From assembly GCA_003402745.1 (NCBI GenBank), contig QQND01000013.1, positions 1 to 48,474 of the forward strand: a DNA stretch of 48,474 nucleotides, given 5' to 3'. This DNA is from Verrucomicrobiota bacterium (lineage in GTDB: Bacteria > Verrucomicrobiota > Verrucomicrobiia > Chthoniobacterales > Chthoniobacteraceae). The notes under the pieces are model-generated. The model searched no databases. It saw nothing but the letters and a program-made list of their open reading frames with translations, and was not told the origin of the DNA. How positions within the stretch are numbered: position 1 is the first letter of the stretch; each line of letters begins with the position of its first letter. A program made the position numbers and the translations under genes. Positions 15,961 to 24,183 of the stretch are shown here, one piece after another.

Positions 15961-17304
15961 TTAGGAGCGTGCTTGGGTCCAAATCTCCCAGCATTTCAAA
16001 AATCCCGGGGCAAAATCTTCGGGCCGCCGGGCCGTCCAATTACGTATTTGATCGATTGTAAACCACTCCCCTAATTCGATTTCAGAAGGAGGAAGCGTGA
16101 GCGGGCCTTCGTGTTCTGCTTCATACAAGCCCACGAATTCATGCCCCGTGTCCTCGCATGGGGCGATTTTGGAGACCTCACGCACAGGAGCGCTGATCCC
16201 AAGTTCCTCTTCGACTTCGCGGAGTGCGGTTTCTTCGTAATCCCTTCCGGCATTGACATGTCCCGCGGCACTAGAATCCCAGCGTTGAGGACAAACGTCC
16301 TTCCAACGGGAGCGTTTTTGCAGGAACATTTCCCCTGCCTTGTTGCGGAGGAAAATGTGGACGGCACGATGACACAACTTTTGACGATGGACCTCAAAAC
16401 GAGATTCTTGTCTGAGGACACGGTCCTCGGCGTCAACAACATCAAAGACTTCCCGATGGACGTCCTGAGCCTTGTCCTGGGGGTCCAGATGACACCCATT
16501 GGGGGTCCATGCTGCGAGTTCGCACCACTGGCGAACAGACAAAGATTCTGCGCGAGACGTGACAGGCAATCCGAGCGCAGCGGAGGCCTCGGCCCATTGT
16601 GGCAATGCTGGAGCCAGGAGCTTGCCCAATTGTTTGCGGCGCTGCGAAAAGCCCAGTTTCACGAGCGTTGAAAAACGGGCTCCATCGCAGTCAGGGAATT
16701 CCCCTGCCGGTCGCGGTGTCAGGAGCACGACTGACGAGTCCACCTTTGGGACTGGCAGGAATACAGAGCCCGGCAAGGTGCGCAGAACCGTTACTTTCCA
16801 GCGGCGTCCTATTAGCACCGTGGGGCTTCCGTAGTCCTTGCAGTTTGGGTTTGCGGCAAACCGTTCTGCCAGTTCTTTTTGAAGTGTAAAAAGAAGCGCC
16901 GTTGCTGGCGACGCGTCTGTGGTGAAGTTGAACAAAATCTGGCTGGATACGTAATACGGCAGGTTGCCAAAAATCTTGATCGGCCCGCCTGCAAGGAGGT
17001 CCCTGGTATCGAAACGGCAAGCATCCCCGTGAATGACGGGAAGGTCCGGATAACGGTCTCGAAGAAAGGCGATTAATCTGTCGTCCTTTTCGATAAGCAG
17101 ACCGTTTTTTGAAAACTCCTGGGCGACGCTGGTCAGGGAACCGAGGCCCGGTCCGATTTCCAACCACCGCTCGCCGGGTTTGAGATCAAGTTGCGAGACA
17201 ATCCACGTTGCCAAGTTTCTGTCGTGCAGAAAGTTTTGTCCCAGACTTTTTGTGGGGGACGCGTCCAACTCTTTGAGGGTGGCCTGCAGTTCGGTTAGTT
17301 TCAA
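15961..17304 (-). CDS. rsmA: Fusion of 16S rRNA adenine dimethyltransferase (RsmA/KsgA) and a Nudix hydrolase domain
   Basis: One uninterrupted 447-residue frame. Residues 1 to about 270 are RsmA, which dimethylates two adenines near the 3' end of 16S rRNA: SLGQNFLHDRN, SAM motif LEIGPGLGSLT, catalytic FGNLPYYVSSQIL. Residues from about 278 onward form a YfcD-like Nudix domain (FDVVDAEDRVL, VHIFLRNKAGEMFLQKRS, WDSSAAGHVNAG). In the Nudix box the first conserved glutamate is replaced by arginine (GHVNAGR), while the metal-binding REVEEELG core is intact. The start is TTG at 17304, 12 bases after the uppP stop, so coupled translation is likely. A minus-strand unit glnB-uppP-rsmA is plausible. 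The fusion is clear; the joint role is not. Confidence 0.9.
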   Translation of the reverse strand: MKLTELQATLKELDASPTKSLGQNFLHDRNLATWIVSQLDLKPGERWLEIGPGLGSLTSVAQEFSKNGLLIEKDDRLIAFLRDRYPDLPVIHGDACRFDTRDLLAGGPIKIFGNLPYYVSSQILFNFTTDASPATALLFTLQKELAERFAANPNCKDYGSPTVLIGRRWKVTVLRTLPGSVFLPVPKVDSSVVLLTPRPAGEFPDCDGARFSTLVKLGFSQRRKQLGKLLAPALPQWAEASAALGLPVTSRAESLSVRQWCELAAWTPNGCHLDPQDKAQDVHREVFDVVDAEDRVLRQESRFEVHRQKLCHRAVHIFLRNKAGEMFLQKRSRWKDVCPQRWDSSAAGHVNAGRDYEETALREVEEELGISAPVREVSKIAPCEDTGHEFVGLYEAEHEGPLTLPPSEIELGEWFTIDQIRNWTARRPEDFAPGFLKCWEIWTQARS

Positions 17305-17316
17305 AGGAGGGAGATG

Positions 17317-18093
17317 CTACAGAAAACAGAGCAGGCCCGCACCGACAATGATGCGATAAACTCCGAAAGCTGCAAAAGAATGGGTTTGGACAAATCGCAG
17401 CAACCATTTGACGGTCACAAAAGAAACAGCCGCGGCGACAAGGGTGGAAAGGAGGAGCATCGTCCAATTTTCTGTCGCGCCGCTTTTGAAGGCTTTGAGG
17501 AGTTTAAGCGCACTGGCCGCAAGCAGCGTTGGGATGCCCACCAGGAACGAAAATTCTGTAGCAGTGACGCGCGATGTGCCTGCGAGCATCGAGGCCATAA
17601 TCGTGCTACCTGAGCGCGAGGCGCCGGGAAAGGCCGCCGCCACGAGTTGTGCAGCGCCCACAACAATCGCAGTCTTCCAAGTGTGTTCGGCGGATAGATT
17701 TTTCTGCGCAACTAAGCGTTCCACGAGCAGAAAGATAAAACCGCCGACGATGAGCGCCCAGGCGACTGGGCCTGTGGCCTCGGGAAGGCGGAAGTGAAGC
17801 TTTTCGAGAAGAATTCCCCCAGCGGCCGTGATGCCAAAGGAGGCCGCGATCAAACTCCAGAGCCTCCTGCTTTCAGGGCTGCGCCACTGCAACAGAAGTG
17901 AGATGCGCTCCCTGAAAAGGGGAATGACGGCAAGAACGGCGCCAGACTGAATCACAACATTGAAAAGATCCGTCTGCCGGGGCAGCCAGTGTTCTACAAT
18001 GAGCAAGTGACCCGTAGAGGAGACTGGAAGAAATTCAGTAAGCCCCTCGACCACGCCGAGCAGGATGGCAGTGATCCAGTGCGGTAGTTCCAT
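17317..18093 (-). CDS. uppP: Undecaprenyl-diphosphate phosphatase (BacA/UppP)
   Basis: Integral membrane enzyme that dephosphorylates undecaprenyl pyrophosphate, recycling the lipid carrier for peptidoglycan and other envelope polymers; overproduction gives bacitracin resistance. The protein has 258 residues with about seven or eight hydrophobic segments. The two catalytic motifs are EGLTEFLPVSSTGH (16-29) and PGASRSGST (156-164). It sits between glnB (63 bases upstream) and the rsmA-Nudix gene (12 bases downstream) on the same strand. The ATG start at 18093 is standard for the family. Confidence 0.95.
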   Translation of the reverse strand: MELPHWITAILLGVVEGLTEFLPVSSTGHLLIVEHWLPRQTDLFNVVIQSGAVLAVIPLFRERISLLLQWRSPESRRLWSLIAASFGITAAGGILLEKLHFRLPEATGPVAWALIVGGFIFLLVERLVAQKNLSAEHTWKTAIVVGAAQLVAAAFPGASRSGSTIMASMLAGTSRVTATEFSFLVGIPTLLAASALKLLKAFKSGATENWTMLLLSTLVAAAVSFVTVKWLLRFVQTHSFAAFGVYRIIVGAGLLCFL

Positions 18094-18156
18094 GACGCAG
18101 ATAATTAAGCAGAGAACGCGTTTGAGGCGCTCTCCATCCGTCGCATTCGGTCCGGG

Positions 18157-18507
<351 letters not shown>

Positions 18508-18664
18508 CTAAGCTTACGGAGACAAAACAGCAAGCGTTCAGAGAATGGGCGACGCTGCAGAAAGATCGTGGTTGAACGTTTCGAGCGGCTTTAAAAAGGG
18601 TTTTAAGGGGAAGGAGGAGCCGCGGTTGGAGCTTTTTAAGAGCTCTGGGACCTCGGCGCTTGTC

Positions 18665-18686
18665 AGATAACTTCAAGTTGTTATCT
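18665..18686. promoter_or_regulatory. Palindrome in the glnB/ptsN divergent region
   Basis: AGATAAC and GTTATCT form a 7-base-pair inverted repeat around TTCAAGTT, and the centre also contains AACTTCAAGTT. It lies 40 bases before the ptsN ATG and about 170 bases from glnB. It could be an operator or a leader hairpin; no T-run follows. Confidence 0.4.
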
Positions 18687-18725
18687 TGAGGGCTCACTCG
18701 AAACACTTGTTGCCCCGAGCTACCA

Positions 18726-19187
18726 ATGACCCTCGCCAACCTACTCTCGGACGAACAAATCATACCCGAGATGCAGGCCACAGAACGCTGGTCGGCCATC
18801 AAAGAGCTTGTTGACTTACTGACCGCCCAGGGGCGCCTTGCCGAGGCCGACCGACCGGAGGTCTTGGAGGCGCTGCGCGTACGCGAGCAAACGATGAGCA
18901 CGGGGATTGGGTTCGGGATTGCGATTCCACACGCCTCCTCGGAGAAAATTTCCGAAGTTGTCGCCGCATTTGGTCGGTCGACCTCTGGAATCGAGTTTGG
19001 CTCTCTCGATCATGCTCCGGTGCGTTTCATCGTGCTTTTCATCGTGCCCAAAGATCAGTTTCAAGTTCACCTTCGCACGCTTGCGGCGATCGCGAAGTTT
19101 CTCAACGACAGGGGTGTTCGTGAGCGCTTGGCCTCTGCAGAGGGAGGCCGGGAGATCCTGGAAGTGTTTGGTGCTTCAGGCCGCTGA
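18726..19187 (+). CDS. ptsN: PTS EIIA-type (PtsN-like) regulatory protein
   Basis: A 153-residue EIIA domain of the fructose/nitrogen class, cytosolic. The phosphorylation site is His69 in STGIGFGIAIPHAS, the usual TGIGxGIAIPH signature. Flanking elements are ANLLSDEQIIPEMQA and FIVPKDQFQVHLRTLAAIAKFL. No sugar-specific EIIB/EIIC is adjacent, which favours a regulatory (PTS-Ntr-like) role over transport. Divergence from glnB supports a nitrogen/carbon link, but this is inference. A terminator-like hairpin follows before argS. Confidence 0.85.
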   Translation: MTLANLLSDEQIIPEMQATERWSAIKELVDLLTAQGRLAEADRPEVLEALRVREQTMSTGIGFGIAIPHASSEKISEVVAAFGRSTSGIEFGSLDHAPVRFIVLFIVPKDQFQVHLRTLAAIAKFLNDRGVRERLASAEGGREILEVFGASGR

Positions 19188-19218
19188 ATTCTAGCAGCTT
19201 TGCGCTGTGTTTTAAAAG

Positions 19219-19242
19219 AAGCGGCCGGGCGGGCGCTTTTTT
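19219..19242 (+). terminator. Intrinsic terminator after ptsN-like gene
   Basis: AAGCG pairs with CGCTT around a GC-rich loop (with an inner CC/GG pair after one mismatch), followed by TTTTTT. It lies 31 bases after the ptsN stop and 46 bases before argS. Confidence 0.6.
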
Positions 19243-19266
19243 AAAGAGAGGCAGGATGCGCTGCCT

Positions 19267-19275
19267 TGTTATAAC
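19267..19275 (+). promoter_or_regulatory. Candidate extended -10 promoter of argS
   Basis: TGT-TATAAC (19267-19275) matches an extended -10 element. No good -35 is seen. Initiation about 7 bases later would leave only a few bases before the argS ATG at 19288, giving a very short leader. Confidence 0.35.
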
Positions 19276-19287
19276 GTAGATTTTTTC

Positions 19288-21051
19288 ATGGAAACCATTC
19301 CCTCAATTCTCGAACAGCGACTCAGGACTGCCGTTGAAGATCCTGGCCAGACGCCGCTCTCCATCACCTCCGCTTCGGATTCCAGATTTGGGGATTATCA
19401 GTCAAATGCGGCGATGCTTTTAGCGAAGCAACGTCGAGCCAACCCGCGGGGCGTCGCGCAGGAGATTTTGGAGAAGCTTCGGGTCGACGACATCTGTTCT
19501 TCGGTAGAGATTGCCGGAGCTGGGTTTCTTAACTTTCGCCTGCGTCCGGAATGGGTTCAGGAGCGGGTTCTGGAATTGACGCAAGACCCGAGGCTTGGGG
19601 TTCCCGCTCCTGCGCGACCGCTGGGGATTGTGGTTGATTTTTCATCGCCAAACGTGGCCAAACCGATGCACGTAGGCCACATCCGTTCAACGATCTTGGG
19701 CGACTCGCTCGCTCGTATCGCCTCTTTCATCGGCCATCGGGTCGTCCGCGACAATCATATCGGCGATTGGGGCACGCAGTTTGGGATGCTTCTTTTGGGA
19801 TGGAAGACAATCTTAAACAAGACAGCCCTCGAGCAGGATCCGCTTCTTGAAATGGAGAGGATTTACAAGGACGTCAGCGCGCGCTGCAGGGAAGACGTTG
19901 CTGTTCTGGAAAAAGCCCGGCATGAGCTGGTGTTGCTGCAGGCTGGAGATGCAGGCAACCTTTTGTTGTGGAAGGAAATGATCCGATTGTCTCAGTCGCA
20001 GTTCGACGCGATTTATGGTCGGCTGGGCGTATTGTTTGATGTGACGCTTGGGGAAAGTTTTTACAACGAACGCCTTAAATCTGTGGTGGAGGCCTTGCAG
20101 GCTGCGCAGATCGCTCGTGAAAGTGACGGGGCGATCTGTGTGTTTTCCGACGGCAGGCTTCCCCAGGAGGAAGATGTGTTTTTAATTAAGGATAAGGATG
20201 GATGGCGCGATAATCCGGCCATCGTTTTAAAAAGCGATGGGGCCGCGAACTACATGACAACGGATGTTGCTACTCTGCAGTATCGTATCGAAACGTGGCA
20301 GCCGGATGAGATCATTTATGTGACGGATGGGCGTCAGCAGTTACATTTCCGGCAGATGTTCTCTATTTTCCGACGCTGGAAAGCAGATGCCGCGGCCGCC
20401 GTGCGGCTTTCTCACGTTTGGTTCGGCTCCATTCTGGGGGATGATGGCAGGCCCTTCAAAACTCGCTCGGGCGAAACGGTGCGTCTCGCTGACTTATTGG
20501 ACGAAGCCGAGGAGCGCTCTTTCGCACAGGTGAGCGAACGAAATCCTTCTCTTCCCGAGGAGGAACGAAGGGAGATCGCGCGCATTATCGGCATTGGAGC
20601 TGTAAAGTATGCGGATCTGCTCCCGCACCGGCAGGGAGATTATACGTTTAGTTGGGAGAGAATGTTGAGTTTCCAGGGAAATACGGCGCCTTACCTTCAA
20701 AACGCTTACGTTCGGATCCGGTCGATATTCCGGCGGCTTGCTGAGGCGGGCGAGTCTTGGAGGCCTGGCGGGGGGATGCGCCTGGAGCATCCTGCTGAAG
20801 TTGCTCTGGGAAAGCGTCTTCTCGAGTTTGGAGAGGTGTTGCCTCAGGTGCTTCAGGACCATCGGCCGAATACCCTCGCCAACTACTTGTACGAGCTGGC
20901 CAACACTTTTCATGCTTTTTACGAGGCCTGTCCCGTTTTGAAATCGGCGGGCGACCAGCGCGCGAGCAGGTTGGAGCTGTGTGAGTTGTCGGCACGAATG
21001 TTGAAATCCGGCCTCGGGTTGTTGGGGATTGAAGTGCCTGAGAAAATGTAG
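19288..21051 (+). CDS. argS: Arginyl-tRNA synthetase
   Basis: Class I synthetase charging tRNA-Arg; 587 residues. The N-terminal additional domain (about 1-105) is followed by the catalytic fold, with HIGH-type HVGH at 128-131 in SSPNVAKPMHVGHIRS. GDWGTQFGMLL comes after it. The KMSKS region is degenerate (PFKTRSGETV), which is normal for ArgRS. The C-terminal helical anticodon-binding domain ends FYEACPVLKSAG...LGIEVPEKM, the standard DALRD ending. It stands alone between terminators. It converges with the sugar-isomerase gene. Confidence 0.96.
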   Translation: METIPSILEQRLRTAVEDPGQTPLSITSASDSRFGDYQSNAAMLLAKQRRANPRGVAQEILEKLRVDDICSSVEIAGAGFLNFRLRPEWVQERVLELTQDPRLGVPAPARPLGIVVDFSSPNVAKPMHVGHIRSTILGDSLARIASFIGHRVVRDNHIGDWGTQFGMLLLGWKTILNKTALEQDPLLEMERIYKDVSARCREDVAVLEKARHELVLLQAGDAGNLLLWKEMIRLSQSQFDAIYGRLGVLFDVTLGESFYNERLKSVVEALQAAQIARESDGAICVFSDGRLPQEEDVFLIKDKDGWRDNPAIVLKSDGAANYMTTDVATLQYRIETWQPDEIIYVTDGRQQLHFRQMFSIFRRWKADAAAAVRLSHVWFGSILGDDGRPFKTRSGETVRLADLLDEAEERSFAQVSERNPSLPEEERREIARIIGIGAVKYADLLPHRQGDYTFSWERMLSFQGNTAPYLQNAYVRIRSIFRRLAEAGESWRPGGGMRLEHPAEVALGKRLLEFGEVLPQVLQDHRPNTLANYLYELANTFHAFYEACPVLKSAGDQRASRLELCELSARMLKSGLGLLGIEVPEKM

Positions 21052-21070
21052 CGCGGGAGTCGAGTGCACA

Positions 21071-21098
21071 AAAAAGAGCCCCGGAATTTCCGGGGCTC
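21071..21098 (-). terminator. Intrinsic terminator for the minus-strand sugar-isomerase gene
   Basis: A GAGCCCCGG/CCGGGGCTC stem with AATTT centre is followed on the minus strand by TTTTTTGTG. It lies 43 bases after the stop of the gene at 21142-22173. The same hairpin sits 25 bases after argS, where its T-run is weak. Confidence 0.85.
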
Positions 21099-21141
21099 GT
21101 GCTGTCGAGGTGCTGTTTTTTGTTGAAGTCCGTGGGGGTTG

Positions 21142-22173
21142 TTAGGCTCCCATGCCGTCTTCGAAGGAACCGCCGGCGGAGGGCCACTGGCAATGGTCGC
21201 GCACGTACGCGACCCCGTTTGCGCTTGTGTAATCCAGATCCTTGTGGGCGCTTTCCGCTTCAACAACAAGGGGGGCAGAGGCTGCGCCGGTGAGTTTGCA
21301 GTAGCGATGCGGATAACCGATTTGGAGCATGAGTTCGGCGTACCGCTGCATGTTTAAGTCTCCGGTGGCCAGGTCCGTGAATTGCATCGCGCGCTTTTGC
21401 CACTGGGGCTCCATGGAGCGCAGGGGCAGTCCCTGGCGGACTGTATGATTTTTAATATGGCACGCGTAAACCCTTTCTCCGACTTTCAAGAAACGGTTTT
21501 CGAAGGACTCGCCTTCCCAACAGTGGGAGGGGTCGGCATTCACGGCCAGGGTTTCGTCTCCGTCGCAGATTGAAACGAGGGACAAAAATTCGTCGGCAGT
21601 CGCCGCGGCGGATCCCGGGTGGATTTCGTGGCACAGTTTGATGCCTAGCTTGCGTGCATGATCGCGGATTTTTGCCGTTTTTTTCACAAACCGCTCTTGA
21701 CCCTCTTTAATCAGATCATACCCAGGCCCGGCCCAAAAGCCCCACGGATAGCCGGATGCCACCTCCCAGCCGAAGGCGACGCCCCAGAACATGGGAAAAA
21801 TCTTCACGTTTAATTCGGCGAGCAAATCCAGAAGATGGAGCACGTAGGTCTCGGCCCAACTTTCGATTTCAGCGGGGGATTTCTTTGCCACATCTTCCGG
21901 AATAAACGGCCGGATTGTGGGCGAACCCGTCCAGGCCGTGGTGTGCACCCAGATCGGGCAGTGGCCGGAAACGCCGTCCAACAGGAGCCCGTTTTTTTCA
22001 AATTCAGCGCGAATGTTCGCTGCAGATTTGAAGCCGGAGCCTTCTTGGAGCATATAGTTGCTCGGTTGCGCGCCAGCGGCGCCGGAGCGCTTGGCGTATG
22101 CGAGGAAATCGCCAAGGGACTTTGCGCCGTGCTGGGCGCCTTCGATGGAGGGGTGGTAGACGCTATGAGCCAT
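21142..22173 (-). CDS. Sugar phosphate isomerase/epimerase, AP-endonuclease-2-type TIM barrel
   Basis: A 343-residue cytosolic TIM-barrel protein of the xylose-isomerase-like superfamily, which interconverts or epimerises sugars with divalent metal. Visible elements are LLLDGVSGHCPIWVHTT, FPMFWGVAFGWEVA, the metal-ligand region LCHEIHPGSAA, LAVNADPSHCWEGES and VYACHIKNHTVR, with Glu, Asp and His in the expected places. The ATG at 22173 (MAHSVYHPSIEG) is preferred to one at 22293, which would add an arginine-rich 40-residue piece without family resemblance. It is divergent from nif3 by 138 bases. The substrate is unknown; such genes are numerous in Planctomycetota and Verrucomicrobiota. Confidence 0.82.
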   Translation of the reverse strand: MAHSVYHPSIEGAQHGAKSLGDFLAYAKRSGAAGAQPSNYMLQEGSGFKSAANIRAEFEKNGLLLDGVSGHCPIWVHTTAWTGSPTIRPFIPEDVAKKSPAEIESWAETYVLHLLDLLAELNVKIFPMFWGVAFGWEVASGYPWGFWAGPGYDLIKEGQERFVKKTAKIRDHARKLGIKLCHEIHPGSAAATADEFLSLVSICDGDETLAVNADPSHCWEGESFENRFLKVGERVYACHIKNHTVRQGLPLRSMEPQWQKRAMQFTDLATGDLNMQRYAELMLQIGYPHRYCKLTGAASAPLVVEAESAHKDLDYTSANGVAYVRDHCQWPSAGGSFEDGMGA

Positions 22174-22311
22174 GTCGGCAGAGATTAGACCGTCTGGCGC
22201 ATTTTCGGCAAGAAAAGGCTGGGCCGAAAGACGACGGAGGGCGGGTGAGCGGTGCAGGTTTCGGCAAGGAGTAGCATTGGCCTCGGCGCACAAATGCCTT
22301 AGGCTTCGCGA

Positions 22312-23064
22312 ATGGTTCCCCTAGCGCAGCTCACCGCTTATCTCGCAAGTTACCTTGCGATCGAGGAGGTTTCTGATTATTCGCAGGCTTACAACGGGTT
22401 GCAGCTTGAGAATAACGGGAACGTGACCCGTATTGCTGCGGCCGTGGATGCGTGTGAAAGCGTGCTTCAAACGGCGGTCAATAAGGGCGCGGACCTTTTA
22501 CTTGTGCACCACGGTCTTTTCTGGAACCCGACGGTGATTACCGGCCCTCTCTACCGGAAGTTGCGCGGAGCGATGGCGGGTAATCTCGCAGTGTACAGCG
22601 CCCACCTACCGTTGGATATCCACCCCAAAGTTGGAAACAACGCGCTTCTTGCAAAAGCGCTCGGCCTCAAAAGCCTGAAGCCTTTTTTGCCAATCAAGGG
22701 GCAGCCTGCCGGGTTGGCCGGGGTGTGGACCCTGTCACGGGACGCTCTGCAGCAGCGCCTCGTGGCTGCGCTCGGCGCTTCAGTCCACGTGTGCGCCGCG
22801 GGGCCGGTACGACCTCGCCTTGTGGGGATCGTGACGGGTGGAGCGGGTTCGGAAGTGGCACGCGCAGCGGCGGCGGGAATAGACACCTTCATCACGGGGG
22901 AGGGTCCCCACTGGAGTTACACGCTTGCTGAGGAGCTTGGAATCAACCTGTTCTACGGAGGGCACTATGCCACGGAAACCTTTGGTGTGAAGGCGCTCGC
23001 AGAACATCTTTCCAAGCGGTTCAAGGTGCCGTGGGGATTTATTGATCACCCTACCGGCCTCTAG
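22312..23064 (+). CDS. Nif3-like dinuclear metal centre protein
   Basis: Member of the NIF3/YbgI (DUF34) family, hexameric proteins with a two-metal site; the function is still debated (GTP cyclohydrolase I FolE2-like claims and metal-insertase ideas exist). The protein has 250 residues without the optional central insertion domain. Metal ligands are visible as LLVHHGLFW (His66, His67), SAHLPLDIHPKVGNN and the C-terminal FYGGHYATETFGV. The start has no clear Shine-Dalgarno sequence. It converges on nagA with a 59-base gap with no terminator that I can see. Confidence 0.9.
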   Translation: MVPLAQLTAYLASYLAIEEVSDYSQAYNGLQLENNGNVTRIAAAVDACESVLQTAVNKGADLLLVHHGLFWNPTVITGPLYRKLRGAMAGNLAVYSAHLPLDIHPKVGNNALLAKALGLKSLKPFLPIKGQPAGLAGVWTLSRDALQQRLVAALGASVHVCAAGPVRPRLVGIVTGGAGSEVARAAAAGIDTFITGEGPHWSYTLAEELGINLFYGGHYATETFGVKALAEHLSKRFKVPWGFIDHPTGL

Positions 23065-23123
23065 GATTTACCCATGCCGCAGGGACTCAATCACGTTCCA
23101 ACGTAAGACTCTTTCCCCGAGCC

Positions 23124-24038
23124 TCAATCGGCAGAGAAGCCGAGGGCCAGAGCCGGTGCGGAGCTGGCCAGCATGCCGGCCTCTTCGATACTTATTCCAA
23201 GCCACCTTGCCGCATTTTCCACCCCTTGGTCCAAGCGGAGAGCGCTGCCCGCGAAATAGGGACTCCCCGGGAGGCGGACGATTTGGTCCCCTCCAACCTC
23301 TAGTTCTAGCCGGCCGAGCTTGTAACGCCCGGGAGGTGCGCCGGCTGCAGACATCGCGTCTGTGGTAAAAATAATTTTCCCTGGGGGTTTGGCGCGGAAG
23401 AGGTTTCTGAAAACCGGAGGCGGAAGATGAATTCCGTCCGGGATCAAACACGCGGTGAGTTCATCGCGGGCCAGAAGCCTCTGGATGATGTTGTCATGGC
23501 GATGTAATTCCCCCGGACAACCGTTTCCAAGATGTGTGCAGAGCGTTGCTCCGGAGCGAATTGCAGCATCAATTTGCCCCTCATCTGCATTCGTGTGGCC
23601 CAGCGAGATTCGGACGCCCGCTTTAGTGGCGGCTGAAATGAAAGCGTCGGAGCCATTCCGCTCCGGGGCGAGCGTTACGAGCCTAATGGAGCCGTTTGCC
23701 GCGTCTTGTTGGCGGAGAAATTCCGGCCAGTCGGGATCTTTCATCAGCTCACCGGGATGTGCGCCTCTGTAGCCGGGTTCCGCACTGAGGTAAGGACCTT
23801 CGAGATGGTATCCGACGATCGTTTTGGCAACGAGTTTATCTTGTGAACGAAACCGTTCGAAGGCTTGGAGTTTCTGCAGCAAAGCGCCGGGGGTGTCCGT
23901 GATGAAGGTCGCCAAGATGCGCGTCATTCTGGATCGTTGGAGTGCCTCGCAAGCTTCCCGGACGGCTTCAAGATTGGTCGCGCTTTGGAAGTCCACACCG
24001 CCGAAGCCATTGATTTGAAGGTCAAAAAAATTTGTCAT
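23124..24038 (-). CDS. nagA: N-acetylglucosamine-6-phosphate deacetylase, short form
   Basis: Removes acetate from GlcNAc-6-P in amino-sugar catabolism and cell-wall recycling. The protein has 304 residues, about 75 fewer than E. coli NagA. The small N-terminal beta-sandwich part is missing and the protein begins at FFDLQINGFGGVDF. The barrel motifs remain: YHLEGPYLS (Glu ligand), ISLGHTNA (His), CTHLGNGC (His; usually HLFNAM) and TDAMSAAG with the catalytic Asp. The ATG at 24038 is the first in frame. No nagB is adjacent. It lies downstream of the toroid-protein gene on the same strand by 145 bases. The variant HLGNGC may mark a subfamily with shifted specificity. Confidence 0.88.
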   Translation of the reverse strand: MTNFFDLQINGFGGVDFQSATNLEAVREACEALQRSRMTRILATFITDTPGALLQKLQAFERFRSQDKLVAKTIVGYHLEGPYLSAEPGYRGAHPGELMKDPDWPEFLRQQDAANGSIRLVTLAPERNGSDAFISAATKAGVRISLGHTNADEGQIDAAIRSGATLCTHLGNGCPGELHRHDNIIQRLLARDELTACLIPDGIHLPPPVFRNLFRAKPPGKIIFTTDAMSAAGAPPGRYKLGRLELEVGGDQIVRLPGSPYFAGSALRLDQGVENAARWLGISIEEAGMLASSAPALALGFSAD

Positions 24039-24183
24039 GGAAGCGTGTTTTCTGCCGAAAATTGCGGCAAAGAAACTTTCTATTGCCTGCCTAGGGCGCT
24101 TCGTAGCGCGTTCTCTGGTGCGGTCTGCGCTCGTTTATTTTTGGGAGTAACGATGGGAGCCATCCCCATGTTGAGATCGGTGC

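Noticed and set aside
15961..16475. Isopentenyl-diphosphate isomerase (Idi) for the Nudix domain next to uppP
   Set aside because: The Idi catalytic motifs (TNTCCSHP and the Glu motif) are absent; the pattern fits YfcD-like Nudix proteins.
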